The notes: generated by a model from the sequence alone, not told the origin. A DNA stretch of 64,000 bases from Heyndrickxia coagulans 36D1 (GCF_000169195.2 NC_016023.1:2294001-2358000), one strand, 5' to 3'; positions 29,464 through 39,067 are shown, counted from the first letter of the stretch. Translations and numbers: made by a program.

Positions 29464-30756
29464 TTATCCTTTTAAATGTGAAAAAGCATAGTCGACGGCT
29501 TTAATTGTTTCTGCGATATCTTCTTCCGTATGCGCGGTTGTGAGGAACCAGGCTTCATATTTTGACGGGGCAAGGTTAATGCCTTGCTTCAACATCAGTT
29601 TGAAAAATTTCCCGAACAACTCGCCGTCGGATGCTTCAGCCTGCTTGTAGTTTTCGACTTTTTCGCCTGTAAAGTAAACGGTAAAGGCGCCGACTACGCG
29701 GTTAATGGTAATGGTGACGCCGTGTTTTTCGGCTGCTTCCAAAATGCCTTTTTCAAGCATGGCACCGAGACGATCGAGGTTTTCGTACACGCCCTTTTCC
29801 TGGAGCACTTCTAGGCAGGCGATTCCGGCAAGCATCGAAGCCGGGTTTCCGGCCATGGTTCCGGCCTGGTAAGCAGGGCCGAGCGGGGCGACTTCTTCCA
29901 TAATGTCTTTACGGCCGCCGTATGCCCCGATCGGCAGTCCGCCGCCGATGATTTTGCCCATGGCGGTTAAATCCGGGGTAACACCGAGCATGTTTTGCGC
30001 GCCGCCGTACATAAAGCGGAAAGCGGTGATCACTTCATCGTAAATGACAAGGGCGCCGGCTTTGTGCGACAGTTCATTAATGGCTTCCAAAAATCCCGGT
30101 TTCGGCGGCACAATGCCAAAGTTGCCGACAATCGGTTCAACCAGTACGGCTGCCACTTCATCGCCCCATTTTTCAAGTGCCTGTTTAAAAGGTTCCACAT
30201 CATTATAAGGGACGGTGATGACTTCGTTTGCGATCGCCTTTGTGACCCCTGCCGAGTCCGGCATGCCGAGTTGCGACGGGCCGGAACCGGCGGCGACAAG
30301 CACGAGGTCGGAATGGCCGTGGTAACAGCCTTCGAATTTAATGATTTTGTCGCGGCCCGTGTAGGCGCGGGCAACGCGGATCGTTGTCATGACCGCCTCT
30401 GTTCCCGAGTTGACAAAGCGGACTTTGTCCAGGGACGGGATTGCTTCTTTCAGCATTTTCGCGAATTGCACTTCATATGGGGTCGGCGTGCCGAACAAAA
30501 CGCCGTTGTCGGCTGCTTTTTTAATCGCAGCAGCAATATGCGGATGGGCAAAGCCGGTAATGATCGGACCGTATGCCGCCAGATAATCAATGTAGCGGTT
30601 GCCGTCCACGTCATAAAAGTACGCGCCTTTTCCCCTTTCCATGGCAACCGGGGCGCCGCCGCCCACCGCCTTGTACGAGCGGGACGGACTGTTTACGCCG
30701 CCGACAATATGCTCAAGTGCTTCTTTATACAAGATTTCAGATTTTGAAAAATCCAT
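29464..30756 (-). CDS. hemL: Glutamate-1-semialdehyde 2,1-aminomutase
   Basis: This PLP enzyme makes 5-aminolevulinate for tetrapyrrole synthesis. 430 aa. SGTEAV (117-122) binds phosphate, Asp240 is in DEVIT, and the Schiff-base Lys268 is in [17 protein letters not shown]. By position (ygaD region, upstream of perR) it corresponds to B. subtilis gsaB, the second aminomutase paralogue, so a separate hem-operon copy probably exists elsewhere. GAGGGAACG lies before the ATG. Confidence 0.95.
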   Translation of the reverse strand: MDFSKSEILYKEALEHIVGGVNSPSRSYKAVGGGAPVAMERGKGAYFYDVDGNRYIDYLAAYGPIITGFAHPHIAAAIKKAADNGVLFGTPTPYEVQFAKMLKEAIPSLDKVRFVNSGTEAVMTTIRVARAYTGRDKIIKFEGCYHGHSDLVLVAAGSGPSQLGMPDSAGVTKAIANEVITVPYNDVEPFKQALEKWGDEVAAVLVEPIVGNFGIVPPKPGFLEAINELSHKAGALVIYDEVITAFRFMYGGAQNMLGVTPDLTAMGKIIGGGLPIGAYGGRKDIMEEVAPLGPAYQAGTMAGNPASMLAGIACLEVLQEKGVYENLDRLGAMLEKGILEAAEKHGVTITINRVVGAFTVYFTGEKVENYKQAEASDGELFGKFFKLMLKQGINLAPSKYEAWFLTTAHTEEDIAETIKAVDYAFSHLKG

Positions 30757-30899
30757 TTATCGTTCCCTCCTCATTGGCATTGGCCAATTTCACCATTCTA
30801 TTGTAGCCTTCCATTTTCTTCCCGTAAAGACTGTCATAACCCGGTCGGCGGAGGCATACAATGAAAGGACAAACTTGAAAGGCGCCGGGGGTATCGGGC

Positions 30900-31304
30900 A
30901 TGTTTTATTTTCTCGGCATATTGGTTGTCCTTTGTATTGTAATGAGCCTGCGCACCTTGTTTTATCCGACGTCCTGGCGCGCGAAGCAGCTTTCATTTGA
31001 ACGTTTCCTTTTTCTTGCTTTTACCTACACCAATATCATGATCGGGTTCGGGTTGTTGTTTTTACTGCTCGATATGATGGGATTTCAAATTGCGCTCCAT
31101 CACGGAAAGCTGTTGGAAGGGCATGATTTTCACACGCTGCTCGATTATATGTATTTGAGTGCTGTCACGCTGTTCTCCGTCGGGTACGGGGATATTGTGC
31201 CGATCGGGGCTGCGCGGATTCTTATTATCATTGAAGCGTTAATCGGCTATACCATCCCGGCGGCGTTTGTCGTAAGATCTGCTTTTGACTCGGAAAGAAA
31301 ATAG
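30900..31304 (+). CDS. Two-helix potassium channel family protein
   Basis: 134 aa: an N-terminal anchor helix, a second helix (about 38-60), a pore loop with selectivity filter SVGYGD (93-98), and a final helix (105-125). It is the Ion_trans_2 type and has no regulatory RCK domain. The first filter residue is Ser instead of the usual Thr. The ribosome site is a weak G-rich stretch. It is divergent from hemL. Confidence 0.83.
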   Translation: MFYFLGILVVLCIVMSLRTLFYPTSWRAKQLSFERFLFLAFTYTNIMIGFGLLFLLLDMMGFQIALHHGKLLEGHDFHTLLDYMYLSAVTLFSVGYGDIVPIGAARILIIIEALIGYTIPAAFVVRSAFDSERK

Positions 31305-31612
31305 CCTGGCAGGAGGATTCCCGCATGCCGGCAGTTGTCCGCCAGGGAAGCTACGGCCGGCCGGTGCCTATTTTTGCGGCCGGGGCGGCTTTTGTCCACG
31401 CGGATTTGCCGTGGGTTCATAGTGTATATTACCTCCTCAAAAAAATATCGATATCTTTGAGCCGACTTGTTCGGTTTCTTTTTTTATGGCAATTTTTACG
31501 AATTCGTGATACAAAACTAATATATGGTTTTACGGGAAAGGGCAGATTGAGAAAAATAGCGTGGTTGCGTTTATATACGGCTGATCCATTAAATTGATGT
31601 GGAGGGGACAAG
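31305..31612. other. Intergenic region upstream of the adenosyltransferase gene
   Basis: About 308 bp. A 90-codon open frame here lacks a family match and a credible start. A cobalamin riboswitch was looked for because of the following gene, but no conserved core was found. The last 15 bp hold the ribosome site GGAGGGG for the next gene. Confidence 0.4.
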
Positions 31613-32167
31613 ATGAGAATTTACACAAGGTCTGGTGATAAAGGGACGACATCGCTCGTTTACGGGGTAAGAGCAGCGAAAAACGATCCGCGCGTGGAAG
31701 CTTACGGAACAGTGGATGAGGCGAATTCGGCGATCGGCGTTGCACTCAGTTTTTTGCACGGCGAACAATTTCCGGAAAAAGAAGAAATAGAACAATGTTT
31801 TAGCAGGGTCCAGACAATGCTGTTCCATGCCGGTGCGGAGCTTTCCACGCCCGAGGGAAAAGAAGTGCACTGGAAATTGAAACAGGCATATATCGATGAA
31901 CTTGAGGCTTTGATTGACAAATGGGATGGAAAATTGGAACCGTTAAAAACCTTTATTTTACCGGGCGGGCATCCGGCAGCAGCGGCGATGCATGCGGCGC
32001 GCACAGTTGCAAGAAGGGCGGAGCGGGCAAGTGTTGCGGTCAATGGTGTAAATCCGCTTGTGCTGTCGTTTTTAAACCGGCTGTCCGATTTCCTGTTCGT
32101 TGCGGCAAGATATATCAATTACTGTCTTGGGGTGAAAGACCGCCCGCTCCAACCGCTTGAGGAATAG
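31613..32167 (+). CDS. PduO-type cob(I)alamin adenosyltransferase
   Basis: 184 aa. The N-terminal RIYTRSGDKGTT ATP-binding motif, central AYGTVDEANSAIG, RTVARRAERASV and LNRLSDFLFVAARY together define PduO-type ATR (YvqK-like). It transfers the adenosyl group of ATP to cob(I)alamin to form coenzyme B12. The ribosome site GGAGGGG is 7 nt before ATG. Confidence 0.93.
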   Translation: MRIYTRSGDKGTTSLVYGVRAAKNDPRVEAYGTVDEANSAIGVALSFLHGEQFPEKEEIEQCFSRVQTMLFHAGAELSTPEGKEVHWKLKQAYIDELEALIDKWDGKLEPLKTFILPGGHPAAAAMHAARTVARRAERASVAVNGVNPLVLSFLNRLSDFLFVAARYINYCLGVKDRPLQPLEE

Positions 32168-32293
32168 CAAGGGTGTGTGGTTATACATACTCCCGACTGA
32201 AAAAAGGCATCCTAATGAACGGGTTTCCTTCTTTTTTGAGCCCCAAAGAGCGCAGAAAAAGCAAATTACCGGCGGATTGATTCGCTAATTTGT

Positions 32294-32340
32294 TTGACAA
32301 AACAGGGGTTTATTTTGTAAACTTTTTATAAAGATTATAA
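32294..32340 (+). promoter_or_regulatory. perR promoter and Per box
   Basis: TTGACA (32294-32299), an 18-bp spacer and TAAACT (32318-32323) precede TTATAAAGATTATAA (32326-32340). That sequence matches the PerR consensus TTATAATNATTATAA at all but one defined position. The box overlaps the expected transcription start, so PerR should repress its own gene. A weaker half-site-rich stretch (TTAAGAATGATAATT) follows at 32342-32356. Confidence 0.85.
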
Positions 32341-32378
32341 ATTAAGAATGATAATTGTTAGAAAAGAGGTGCATGGCG

Positions 32379-32828
32379 GTGTCCGAGCAACAGTTGAATA
32401 AAGCACTGGAAACCTTGAAACAGTCGGGCGTTCGTATTACCCCTCAACGTCATGCGATATTGGAATACTTAATTGAATCCATGTCACATCCAACCGCCGA
32501 TGAAATATATAAGGCTCTTGAGGGAAAATTCCCGAATATGAGTGTGGCTACCGTTTACAATAACTTGCGCGTTTTTAAGGAAATCGGATTGGTGCAGGAA
32601 CTGACCTATGGCGATGCTTCAAGCCGTTTTGATTTTGTCACATCCAACCATTACCATATTATTTGTGAAGACTGCGGAAAGATTGTCGACTTTCACTATC
32701 CTGGCCTGGATGAAGTGGAACAGCTTGCCGCGCATGTGACCGGTTTTAAAGTAAGCCATCACCGTATGGAAATTTACGGTACCTGTCCGGAATGTATGAA
32801 AAAGCACAGTTACCTGGAAGCAAAATAA
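32379..32828 (+). CDS. perR: Peroxide-sensing Fur-family repressor PerR
   Basis: 149 aa. With GTG 32379 as start, the residue numbers coincide with B. subtilis PerR. The regulatory Fe/Mn site is His37, Asp85, His91, His93 and Asp104, and the structural zinc site is Cys96, Cys99, Cys136 and Cys139. Oxidation of the histidines by peroxide releases DNA. GAGGTG lies 7 nt before the GTG; TTG 32355 and ATG 32373 are poorer starts. Confidence 0.97.
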   Translation: MSEQQLNKALETLKQSGVRITPQRHAILEYLIESMSHPTADEIYKALEGKFPNMSVATVYNNLRVFKEIGLVQELTYGDASSRFDFVTSNHYHIICEDCGKIVDFHYPGLDEVEQLAAHVTGFKVSHHRMEIYGTCPECMKKHSYLEAK

Positions 32829-32836
32829 AGCGCAAA

Positions 32837-32869
32837 TGCCGGCGAAATGGTTCGTCCGGTTCTTTTTTT
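32837..32869 (+). terminator. perR terminator
   Basis: The hairpin CCGG-GAA / TTC-CCGG with a short loop is followed by T7 just after the perR stop. Confidence 0.7.
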
Positions 32870-32952
32870 GCGGCTTTAAACCGGGACCTGATAAACCGCA
32901 AGCAAGGTTTTTAAAAAGTTTTAGCGGTGCAACTTTATACACTTTTATGCAA

Positions 32953-32991
32953 TAAATCCGGCTCTTCTTTCGTTGGGAGGCCGGATTTTTC
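32953..32991. terminator. Bidirectional terminator between perR and alsR
   Basis: The stem AAATCCGGC / GCCGGATTT encloses an imperfectly paired interior and is followed by TTT on the plus side. It lies between convergent perR and alsR. Confidence 0.75.
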
Positions 32992-33021
32992 ATTGTATTT
33001 ATGCAATCGGTCAAAAATCCA

Positions 33022-33909
33022 TTAAAATTCTGCTGCCACCCGGCCGGAGATGTTTAAGAAATTGGCAAGGGCCGGGTTTTGGTCTTCCTTCCGGTACGCA
33101 ATGGACAAAACGGCATTTAACGGGTGCCCTTCAATCTCCCTGTACACAATATCGAGATTAAATAATTTTTCGGCTGTCCGTGGTAGCACCCCGATTCCAA
33201 TTCCGGCTGTCACAAGACCGACGACCATTTGGTACTCGGTGGCTTCCTGGACGATTTTCGGGCTGAAATCGGCGTCCTTGAAAAGAGACAGAAATTCATC
33301 ATAAAGGCCCGGCCAAATATCACGCGACACAACGACAAACGGGACGTCCGCCAGATCCTCGATGCGGATTTTTTCCTTTTGGGCAAGCGGATGGTTTTTC
33401 GGCATTGAAAGGGCAGCCGCACCTGTCTGGATCTCAGCCGTTTCAATTAAAGGATCATGAATCGGCGGATGCAGCAGGCCGACATCGATTTCTTTCCGAT
33501 GCAGCGCCCGAATCTGGTCCGGGGTTGACAACTCATGAAGGGAAACGGCCGTTTTCGGATATTTCAGCCGGAATTCCCGGACGATAGCCGGCAAAATGTC
33601 ATAAGTCGCCGAACCGACAAAGCCGACTACCACATTCCCGAATTCCCCCCGCTCAGCCCGCTGTGCATTTTCCACTGCCCTGTCCAGCTGCTCAAGGACC
33701 TGCTTGGCCTCTTTTAAAAAAACTTTTCCCGGGATCGTCAGTTCAACATGACGTTTATTGCGGATAAAAAGGTCCACCCCGATTTCTTCTTCCAGCTGCC
33801 GGATTTGCTGGGAAAGCGGTGGCTGGGTCATTTGCAGCCGCTCTGCTGCTTTTCCGAAATGTAGTTCTTCCGCGACCGTTAAAAAATAATGAAGATGGCG
33901 CAGTTCCAT
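33022..33909 (-). CDS. alsR: LysR-type activator of acetoin synthesis, AlsR
   Basis: 295 aa. The N-terminal HTH (MELRHLHYFLTVAEELHFG, LQMTQPPLSQQI) and the ligand-binding domain are very similar to B. subtilis AlsR. It activates alsSD in response to acetate and low pH in stationary phase. ATG 33909 is 6-7 nt after AAGGAGG. It is divergent from alsS with about 190 bp between the starts. Confidence 0.93.
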   Translation of the reverse strand: MELRHLHYFLTVAEELHFGKAAERLQMTQPPLSQQIRQLEEEIGVDLFIRNKRHVELTIPGKVFLKEAKQVLEQLDRAVENAQRAERGEFGNVVVGFVGSATYDILPAIVREFRLKYPKTAVSLHELSTPDQIRALHRKEIDVGLLHPPIHDPLIETAEIQTGAAALSMPKNHPLAQKEKIRIEDLADVPFVVVSRDIWPGLYDEFLSLFKDADFSPKIVQEATEYQMVVGLVTAGIGIGVLPRTAEKLFNLDIVYREIEGHPLNAVLSIAYRKEDQNPALANFLNISGRVAAEF

Positions 33910-34039
33910 CTGTATCTCCTCCTTCCCCATTTGGGATTAATATTTATTATATATTATTTGTAGCACAATAATATATTTTAAACATTTCCTCGTGTGGTGT
34001 AAAGTATAGATAGAAACAAGTTCGCTCAGCCTATAGATG

Positions 34040-34072
34040 AACGTTTTCCCCTGTAATAAACGGGGGAAAGTT
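34040..34072 (+). promoter_or_regulatory. Leader hairpin upstream of alsS
   Basis: The inverted repeat AAC-TTTTCCCC / GGGGGAAA-GTT lies 32 bp before the alsS GTG, within the likely leader. No T run follows, so it could be an mRNA-stability element or a protein site. AlsR boxes could not be assigned with certainty in the AT-rich 33935-34010 stretch. Confidence 0.5.
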
Positions 34073-34103
34073 CAAAATAGGGCTGTCCTTGGGAGTGGGA
34101 ACT

Positions 34104-35792
34104 GTGGAAAAAAAGAATTCAAATCCAACCAATACGACGAAAAAAACAGCTGCAGACCTGGTTGTCGATTGCCTTGAAAAACAGGAAGTGCCGTACGTTT
34201 TCGGCATTCCGGGCGCAAAAATCGATGCCGTATTTGATGTACTGAAAGAACGCGGCCCGGAATTGATTGTATGCCGCCACGAACAAAATGCCGCTTTTAT
34301 GGCCGCTGCTATCGGGCGTTTAACAGGAAAACCGGGTGTCTGCCTGGTAACGAGCGGGCCGGGGGCTTCCAACCTTGCCACCGGGCTTGCCACTGCGAAT
34401 ACGGAGTGCGATCCTGTCGTTGCAATCGCAGGAAACGTGCCGCGCGCAGACAGGCTGAAAAAAACGCACCAGTCGATGGACAATGTATCCCTGTTTCAGC
34501 CGATTACAAAATACGCAGCGGAAGTGGTTCATCCGGATACAGTGCCGGAAGTGATGACAAATGCATTTCGTTCTGCCGCTTCGGCACAGGCAGGGGCCGC
34601 TTTTATCAGCTTCCCGCAGGATGTGCTGATGGAGCCGGCGTCTGTCAAAGCTTTGGGTCCGCTTGAAAGCCCGGAACTCGGGAAAGCAAATGAAGAAGCG
34701 ATTAAAGAAGCTGTAAAAGCGATCCAGCATGCCAAATTGCCGGTCATTCTGGTCGGGATGCGTGCGAGCCGCCCGAAAGTCGTGAAAGCGATCCGGTCAC
34801 TCTTGAAAAAAATCGCATTGCCGGTTGTTGAAACATTCCAGGCGGCAGGCTTGATTTCAAGAGATTTGGAAGATCGTTTCTTCGGCCGCATCGGCTTGTT
34901 CCGCAATCAGCCAGGCGATATTTTGCTTGAGCATGCGGATGTCGTACTTGCGATCGGTTACGATTCTGTTGAGTACGATCCGAAGTTTTGGAACAGCGAA
35001 GGGGAAAGAAAAATCATCCATCTCGATGAAATCCGCGCCGATATCGATCATGATTACCAGCCGGAAATCGAACTTGTCGGTGACATTTCAGCGAGCGTTG
35101 ACAGCATCAAAGAACAGCTGGCCCGTTTAAATATGAGCAGTAAGTCCATGGAACTTTTGGAACATCTCCGCAACCAGCTGAATTTGCGCGACGAACCATC
35201 GGAAAAGGCGGATAAAAATCTTGTGCATCCGCTCCAGTTCATTCATGATTTGCGTTCGTTGATTGATGACCATGTGACCGTGACATGCGATGTCGGTTCC
35301 CATTATATTTGGATGGCGCGCCATTTCAGGGTATATGAACCGAACCGCCTGCTGTTTTCAAATGGCATGCAGACGCTCGGGGTTGCGCTTCCGTGGGCGA
35401 TTGCCGCAACGCTTGTCAATCCGGATGAAAAAGTAATATCGATCTCCGGAGACGGCGGCTTCCTGTTCTCCGCCATGGAACTTGAAACGGCCGTCCGTTT
35501 AAAATCACCGCTTGTGCATATCGTCTGGCGCGACGGCACGTACGACATGGTGGCGTTCCAGCAGCAAATGAAATACGGGCGCACATCGGGAGCAGACTTC
35601 GGCCCTGTTGATATTGTAAAACACGCGGAAAGTTACGGCGCAAAAGGCTTGCGGGTGAATGCACCTGATGAACTCGTTTCCGTACTGAAGGAAGCACTGG
35701 ACTCAGAAGGCCCTGTCGTGGTCGATGTCCCGGTTGATTATAGCGACAACCTGGAACTGGCGAAAAAACTGCTGCCTAACCAATTGGTATAA
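34104..35792 (+). CDS. alsS: Catabolic acetolactate synthase
   Basis: This FAD-independent ThDP enzyme condenses two pyruvates to acetolactate. 562 aa. The N-terminal pyrimidine-binding domain has [14 protein letters not shown] and the ThDP glutamate in [10 protein letters not shown]; the C-terminal ThDP/Mg motif begins [18 protein letters not shown] 34104 was chosen for its GGAGTGGG ribosome site; TTG 34089 lies inside that site. It starts the alsS-alsD operon that diverts pyruvate to neutral acetoin. Confidence 0.95.
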   Translation: MEKKNSNPTNTTKKTAADLVVDCLEKQEVPYVFGIPGAKIDAVFDVLKERGPELIVCRHEQNAAFMAAAIGRLTGKPGVCLVTSGPGASNLATGLATANTECDPVVAIAGNVPRADRLKKTHQSMDNVSLFQPITKYAAEVVHPDTVPEVMTNAFRSAASAQAGAAFISFPQDVLMEPASVKALGPLESPELGKANEEAIKEAVKAIQHAKLPVILVGMRASRPKVVKAIRSLLKKIALPVVETFQAAGLISRDLEDRFFGRIGLFRNQPGDILLEHADVVLAIGYDSVEYDPKFWNSEGERKIIHLDEIRADIDHDYQPEIELVGDISASVDSIKEQLARLNMSSKSMELLEHLRNQLNLRDEPSEKADKNLVHPLQFIHDLRSLIDDHVTVTCDVGSHYIWMARHFRVYEPNRLLFSNGMQTLGVALPWAIAATLVNPDEKVISISGDGGFLFSAMELETAVRLKSPLVHIVWRDGTYDMVAFQQQMKYGRTSGADFGPVDIVKHAESYGAKGLRVNAPDELVSVLKEALDSEGPVVVDVPVDYSDNLELAKKLLPNQLV

Positions 35793-35876
35793 TCACTTAC
35801 TGCGGCGGGCAGCTGCTATAACTTGGACTCAGCCGGCACAAATTTTTCAGGATACGATAGAAAGAAGGGGTTTACC

Positions 35877-36626
35877 ATGCGTACTGCTGCAGAAAATCAA
35901 AATACAGAGCAAATTTTAACAAGCCGGACCGATGAAGTATACCAATTGTCCACGATGACATCGCTTCTTGACGGCGTATACGAAAGCGACAAGACGTTTG
36001 CTGAATTAAAAAAGTTCGGCGATTTCGGCATCGGCACTTTCAACCATTTGGACGGGGAATTGATTGCCTTTGACAATGCGTTCTATCAGCTGAAGGACGG
36101 GACGGCAAAACGTGTACAGCCTGAAGACAAGTCACCGTTTTGCTCGCTTGCACATTTTTCGGAGGATATCACCTATACAGCTGAAGGTCCTCTAGCAAAA
36201 CCCGAACTGGAAGACTTGATCAAAGATCTCGTCCGCAGCGAAAATTTATTTTATGCCATTCGTGTGGACGGTGTTTTTAAAAAAATGAACACAAGAACCG
36301 TCTCCTACCAGGAAAAACCGGTTCCCATGACGGAAGCGGTGAAATCCCAGCCGGTTTACTCGTTTGAAAATACAAAAGGAACGCTTTCTGGTTTTTGGAC
36401 GCCGATGTTTGCACAAGGAATCGCGGTCGCCGGCTTCCACCTCCATTTTATTGACGACAAACGCACCGGCGGCGGCCATGTCTTTGACTATGTGCTTGAC
36501 TACGGGACGATCCGGATCAGCAAAAAAACGCATATGCATCTGGAACTTCCGGAAACAGACGCTTTTTTAAATGCGAACCTTTCCCGCGCCAATTTGGCAG
36601 AGGAACTGGAAAAGACAGAAGGCTGA
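35877..36626 (+). CDS. alsD: Alpha-acetolactate decarboxylase
   Basis: Converts acetolactate to acetoin. 249 aa. The zinc-binding histidines lie in FHLHFIDDKRTGGGHVFDY, and the catalytic acidic and Arg residues (DGVF..MNTRTVSYQ) are present. ATG 35877 follows AAGAAGGGG by 7 nt; the upstream open frame to 35823 is not conserved. It is the second gene of the als operon. Confidence 0.95.
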   Translation: MRTAAENQNTEQILTSRTDEVYQLSTMTSLLDGVYESDKTFAELKKFGDFGIGTFNHLDGELIAFDNAFYQLKDGTAKRVQPEDKSPFCSLAHFSEDITYTAEGPLAKPELEDLIKDLVRSENLFYAIRVDGVFKKMNTRTVSYQEKPVPMTEAVKSQPVYSFENTKGTLSGFWTPMFAQGIAVAGFHLHFIDDKRTGGGHVFDYVLDYGTIRISKKTHMHLELPETDAFLNANLSRANLAEELEKTEG

Positions 36627-36641
36627 ACGAAGGCGAAGACG

Positions 36642-36676
36642 GCCCGCATCCGGCGAAAACCGGATGCGGGTTTCTT
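36642..36676 (+). terminator. alsSD terminator
   Basis: A perfect 11-bp stem (CCCGCATCCGG / CCGGATGCGGG) with a 6-nt loop is followed by TTTCTTC, right after alsD. Confidence 0.9.
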
Positions 36677-36737
36677 CAAATTGGGCGGGGGTTGCCTGAC
36701 TCCGGCAACCTAGGCTTTTTCATCTCCACCCCGCCTG

Positions 36738-37097
36738 TCACTTCTGCAATCGCTTACGATTATATGATTCGTCAAACGCTTTTCCCTCAAGCTCAGGATC
36801 CAGTGTCAGCGGCTCGTTGCAATGCATGCAAATATCTACCCGGCCCAGCATTTTTGTCGGCTTGCCGCAGCCCGGGCATACAACCTGCACCGCTTTCGTC
36901 GAGAGCATGCCGATCCAGAAATAAACCACCGTGCTTAATAAAATAAAGAACAGGCCGAACAGCATAAAAAGAGTTACAACAATCGGATGCGCCCGGAAAA
37001 ACAGCCCGATATACATGACGATAAATCCGACAAAAATCAAGCTTAAGGCAAATGTCCGAATCTTATTGATTTTACTTGAATACTTCGCCAATACCAT
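36738..37097 (-). CDS. ygzB: YgzB family (UPF0295) membrane protein
   Basis: 119 aa: two hydrophobic helices (about 18-35 and 38-62), then a zinc-ribbon-like segment with Cys pairs in [12 protein letters not shown] and ICMHCNEPL. It is clearly YgzB, which in B. subtilis sits between perR and ygxA. Its function is unknown. The ISLre2 insertion begins 21 bp upstream of its start (37119), so it lies across the ygzB promoter region. Confidence 0.9.
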   Translation of the reverse strand: MVLAKYSSKINKIRTFALSLIFVGFIVMYIGLFFRAHPIVVTLFMLFGLFFILLSTVVYFWIGMLSTKAVQVVCPGCGKPTKMLGRVDICMHCNEPLTLDPELEGKAFDESYNRKRLQK

Positions 37098-37228
37098 TCC
37101 CCCTTTCTTTTAAATATAGTATGTGTAAAATTTTACTCGAAGGGGCAAATGAGTGGAAAAAAATGGGAAGACGCTCTATCATCTAATTGTACACTTCAAG
37201 ATGAACATCTAGAGAGAGAGGTCTTCCC

Positions 37229-38644
37229 ATGGATATTATATCAATAATTGCTGGATTATTAAAGGATACAAAGAGTCTTATCGAATTTGAAGAACAGCTT
37301 AAACTTCTGATGCAGAAGGCTTTTACACAATGGGTTGGGGATGTATTTGAGGAGTTAGATAAAACAATTAAACAAAAGAAGTTGGAGGAAGGCTGGGAGT
37401 ACTGCCGTAGTGATAACAGAAGCGTTCAGTTTCTATTTGGAAGTGTGACTTTTAAACGTTCATTAATGCGTGATAAGAGAGGGAACTCACATTATCCCTT
37501 GGATGAATGCTTGGGGCTGGTACCCCACCGGAGATATAGCCCGTTAGTGGAATTAAAGGTGGCAGAGTTGGCAAGTGAGAACACCTATCGGGAGGTGGCG
37601 AATATTTTAAAAGAATGGACAGCCGTGAGTCTTAGTCATACAACTGTAGGGGAAATGGTGAAACGCGTAGGAAAAACGCAGGTGGAAGCCGACAAGGCCC
37701 TTGTAGAAGAGATGGAAATAGCTGCTTCACTGCCTGATGGGAAGAAGGTAGACTACCTGTTTTCCGAAGCAGATGGCGTATTCATCCGGGGACTGGAAAA
37801 GAAACAGGGTATGGAAGTCCGCCATGCCATTCTCTATGAAGGTTGGGAAACCAATGGAAAAAGGGTCTCCCTGCGTCAGCCCACAGTCATCATGACGACG
37901 GAAGACATTCAGACATTTTGGGATGAAGTCCAAGCCACAGCTGCCAACACCTATTCCCTCGAAAAAGCGCAAGTCATTACAAACAGTGATGGAGGTGCTG
38001 GGTACACAGCTGAACGGTTTCAAACAGCATTCTCACAGTCGGAATTTCCGGTGCTCAACCAGCTGGATACCTACCACGTTGCACAAGCCATCATAAGGAC
38101 ATTTGGGGGCGGAAAGAGCGAGATCAAGGAGCAAATTAGAAAAGCGATTAGAACGCATAACCTGGACCAATTCACGTTATATTTGGATACGCACGAAAGC
38201 ACCTTGACGGATAAAAAGGCTCTCAAGAAAATCAAGGAATTCCGTTCGTATATCTTGAAAAACTGGGACCGCATTTTTGACTGGAGGGACAGGGTGAAAA
38301 ACGTGCCGGAAGGTGCGAGAGGCCTAGGAGCTATGGAATCGAACCAAAGGCATATCTCCTTCAGGATGAAAAAAAGGGGCATGCATTGGAGTGAACTTGG
38401 CGCAGAAGCCATGGTGAAAATCAAACAAGGCATGCTCAATGGGACATTGAGAGAAGCCTATCTGAAACACCGTTCAAGAAGCGAGAGAAAGCAACGGAAC
38501 TTGAAACAATCCATCAGGATGTCTCAACTACTCAAGCAGCCTGTACGCCCGTCAGTGGGCGTAAAGCACGGATCAGTTGCCCTGCATTCAAGCAGTTCAT
38601 CGGCAATGGGACATTTAAGCAAAATATTAGAGCTTTCGTTTTAA
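37229..38644 (+). CDS. ISLre2 family (UPF0236) transposase, copy 1
   Basis: 471 aa. The N-terminal part has MDIISIIAGLLKDTKSL; the central part has zinc-free acidic motifs (LFSEADGVFIRGLEKKQGMEVRHAILYEGWE and NSDGGAGYTAERF), as in ISLre2 transposases. GAGAGAGAGGTC precedes ATG 37229. The C-terminus (GVKHGSVALHSSSSSAMG...) looks native and is missing from copy 2, so this is probably the full-length, possibly active form. Confidence 0.88.
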   Translation: MDIISIIAGLLKDTKSLIEFEEQLKLLMQKAFTQWVGDVFEELDKTIKQKKLEEGWEYCRSDNRSVQFLFGSVTFKRSLMRDKRGNSHYPLDECLGLVPHRRYSPLVELKVAELASENTYREVANILKEWTAVSLSHTTVGEMVKRVGKTQVEADKALVEEMEIAASLPDGKKVDYLFSEADGVFIRGLEKKQGMEVRHAILYEGWETNGKRVSLRQPTVIMTTEDIQTFWDEVQATAANTYSLEKAQVITNSDGGAGYTAERFQTAFSQSEFPVLNQLDTYHVAQAIIRTFGGGKSEIKEQIRKAIRTHNLDQFTLYLDTHESTLTDKKALKKIKEFRSYILKNWDRIFDWRDRVKNVPEGARGLGAMESNQRHISFRMKKRGMHWSELGAEAMVKIKQGMLNGTLREAYLKHRSRSERKQRNLKQSIRMSQLLKQPVRPSVGVKHGSVALHSSSSSAMGHLSKILELSF

Positions 38645-38667
38645 GCCTGGCTCAGTGGGGACTGATC

Positions 38668-38794
38668 GTTGAGGCGCGCGAAATTTACGAGACTCCTGCG
38701 GGAAAAGCGAGCCAGGAGAGACCCCGCAGCGAGGTACGAGCGAGGAGGCTCGCCGGCCGCCCGCGGAAAGCGAGTGAATTTCGCGCGCCTCAAC
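38668..38794. repeat. 127-bp repeat with 18-bp perfect terminal inverted repeats
   Basis: GTTGAGGCGCGCGAAATT (38668-38685) is the exact complement of 38777-38794. The GC-rich core (GACTCCTGCGGGAAAAGCGA..., CCCGCGGAAAGCGAG) resembles a dispersed non-coding repeat I know from many Bacillaceae genomes. It can fold as one long hairpin. It lies inside ISLre2 copy 1, between the transposase stop and the right end. Confidence 0.8.
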
Positions 38795-38949
38795 ATCCCC
38801 GTTATCCATCTTTATACGGAAATATTACATCTTTTCCGAAAATTACACCGAGCAAGTAAAGCACGGTAGCCGAAAGTGTACAAAAAGAGTGTCTTGGAAT
38901 ACCCGATATTTAAACCTTGTCGAGAAAAACTTGACACATACTAAATATA

Positions 38950-39067
38950 ACATAACTGGCGAAAAAGGAAGGAATGCAATATACTGAAATTTGTTTCGAA
39001 AATTTGCAGGGGATTTCCCGGGATTTGCAGAAATACGTTCATAGAAAGCATGATGGAGGAATGACGC
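38950..39067 (+). promoter_or_regulatory. ygxA upstream region
   Basis: 118 bp between the IS target duplication and the ygxA start. GGAGGA ends about 6 nt before ATG 39068. No clear sigma-A promoter was seen, so ygxA may be read from the IS or from a weak AT-rich promoter. Confidence 0.4.

Larger units (their letters stand above)
37111..38949 (+). mobile_element. ISLre2-type insertion sequence, copy 1, with 8-bp target duplication
   Basis: The element runs 37119-38941 (1823 bp). Terminal inverted repeats start GTATGTGT and end ACACATAC and match at 19 of 22 positions. TAAATATA occurs directly on both sides (37111-37118 and 38942-38949), a clean 8-bp target duplication that proves insertion between ygzB and ygxA. 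It carries one transposase gene. Compared with copy 2 it has 266 extra bp (38529-38794) bounded by CTCAAC, including a 127-bp inverted-repeat element. Confidence 0.9.

Noticed and set aside
31305..31612. Cobalamin riboswitch before the adenosyltransferase
   Set aside because: No conserved B12-box core could be found.
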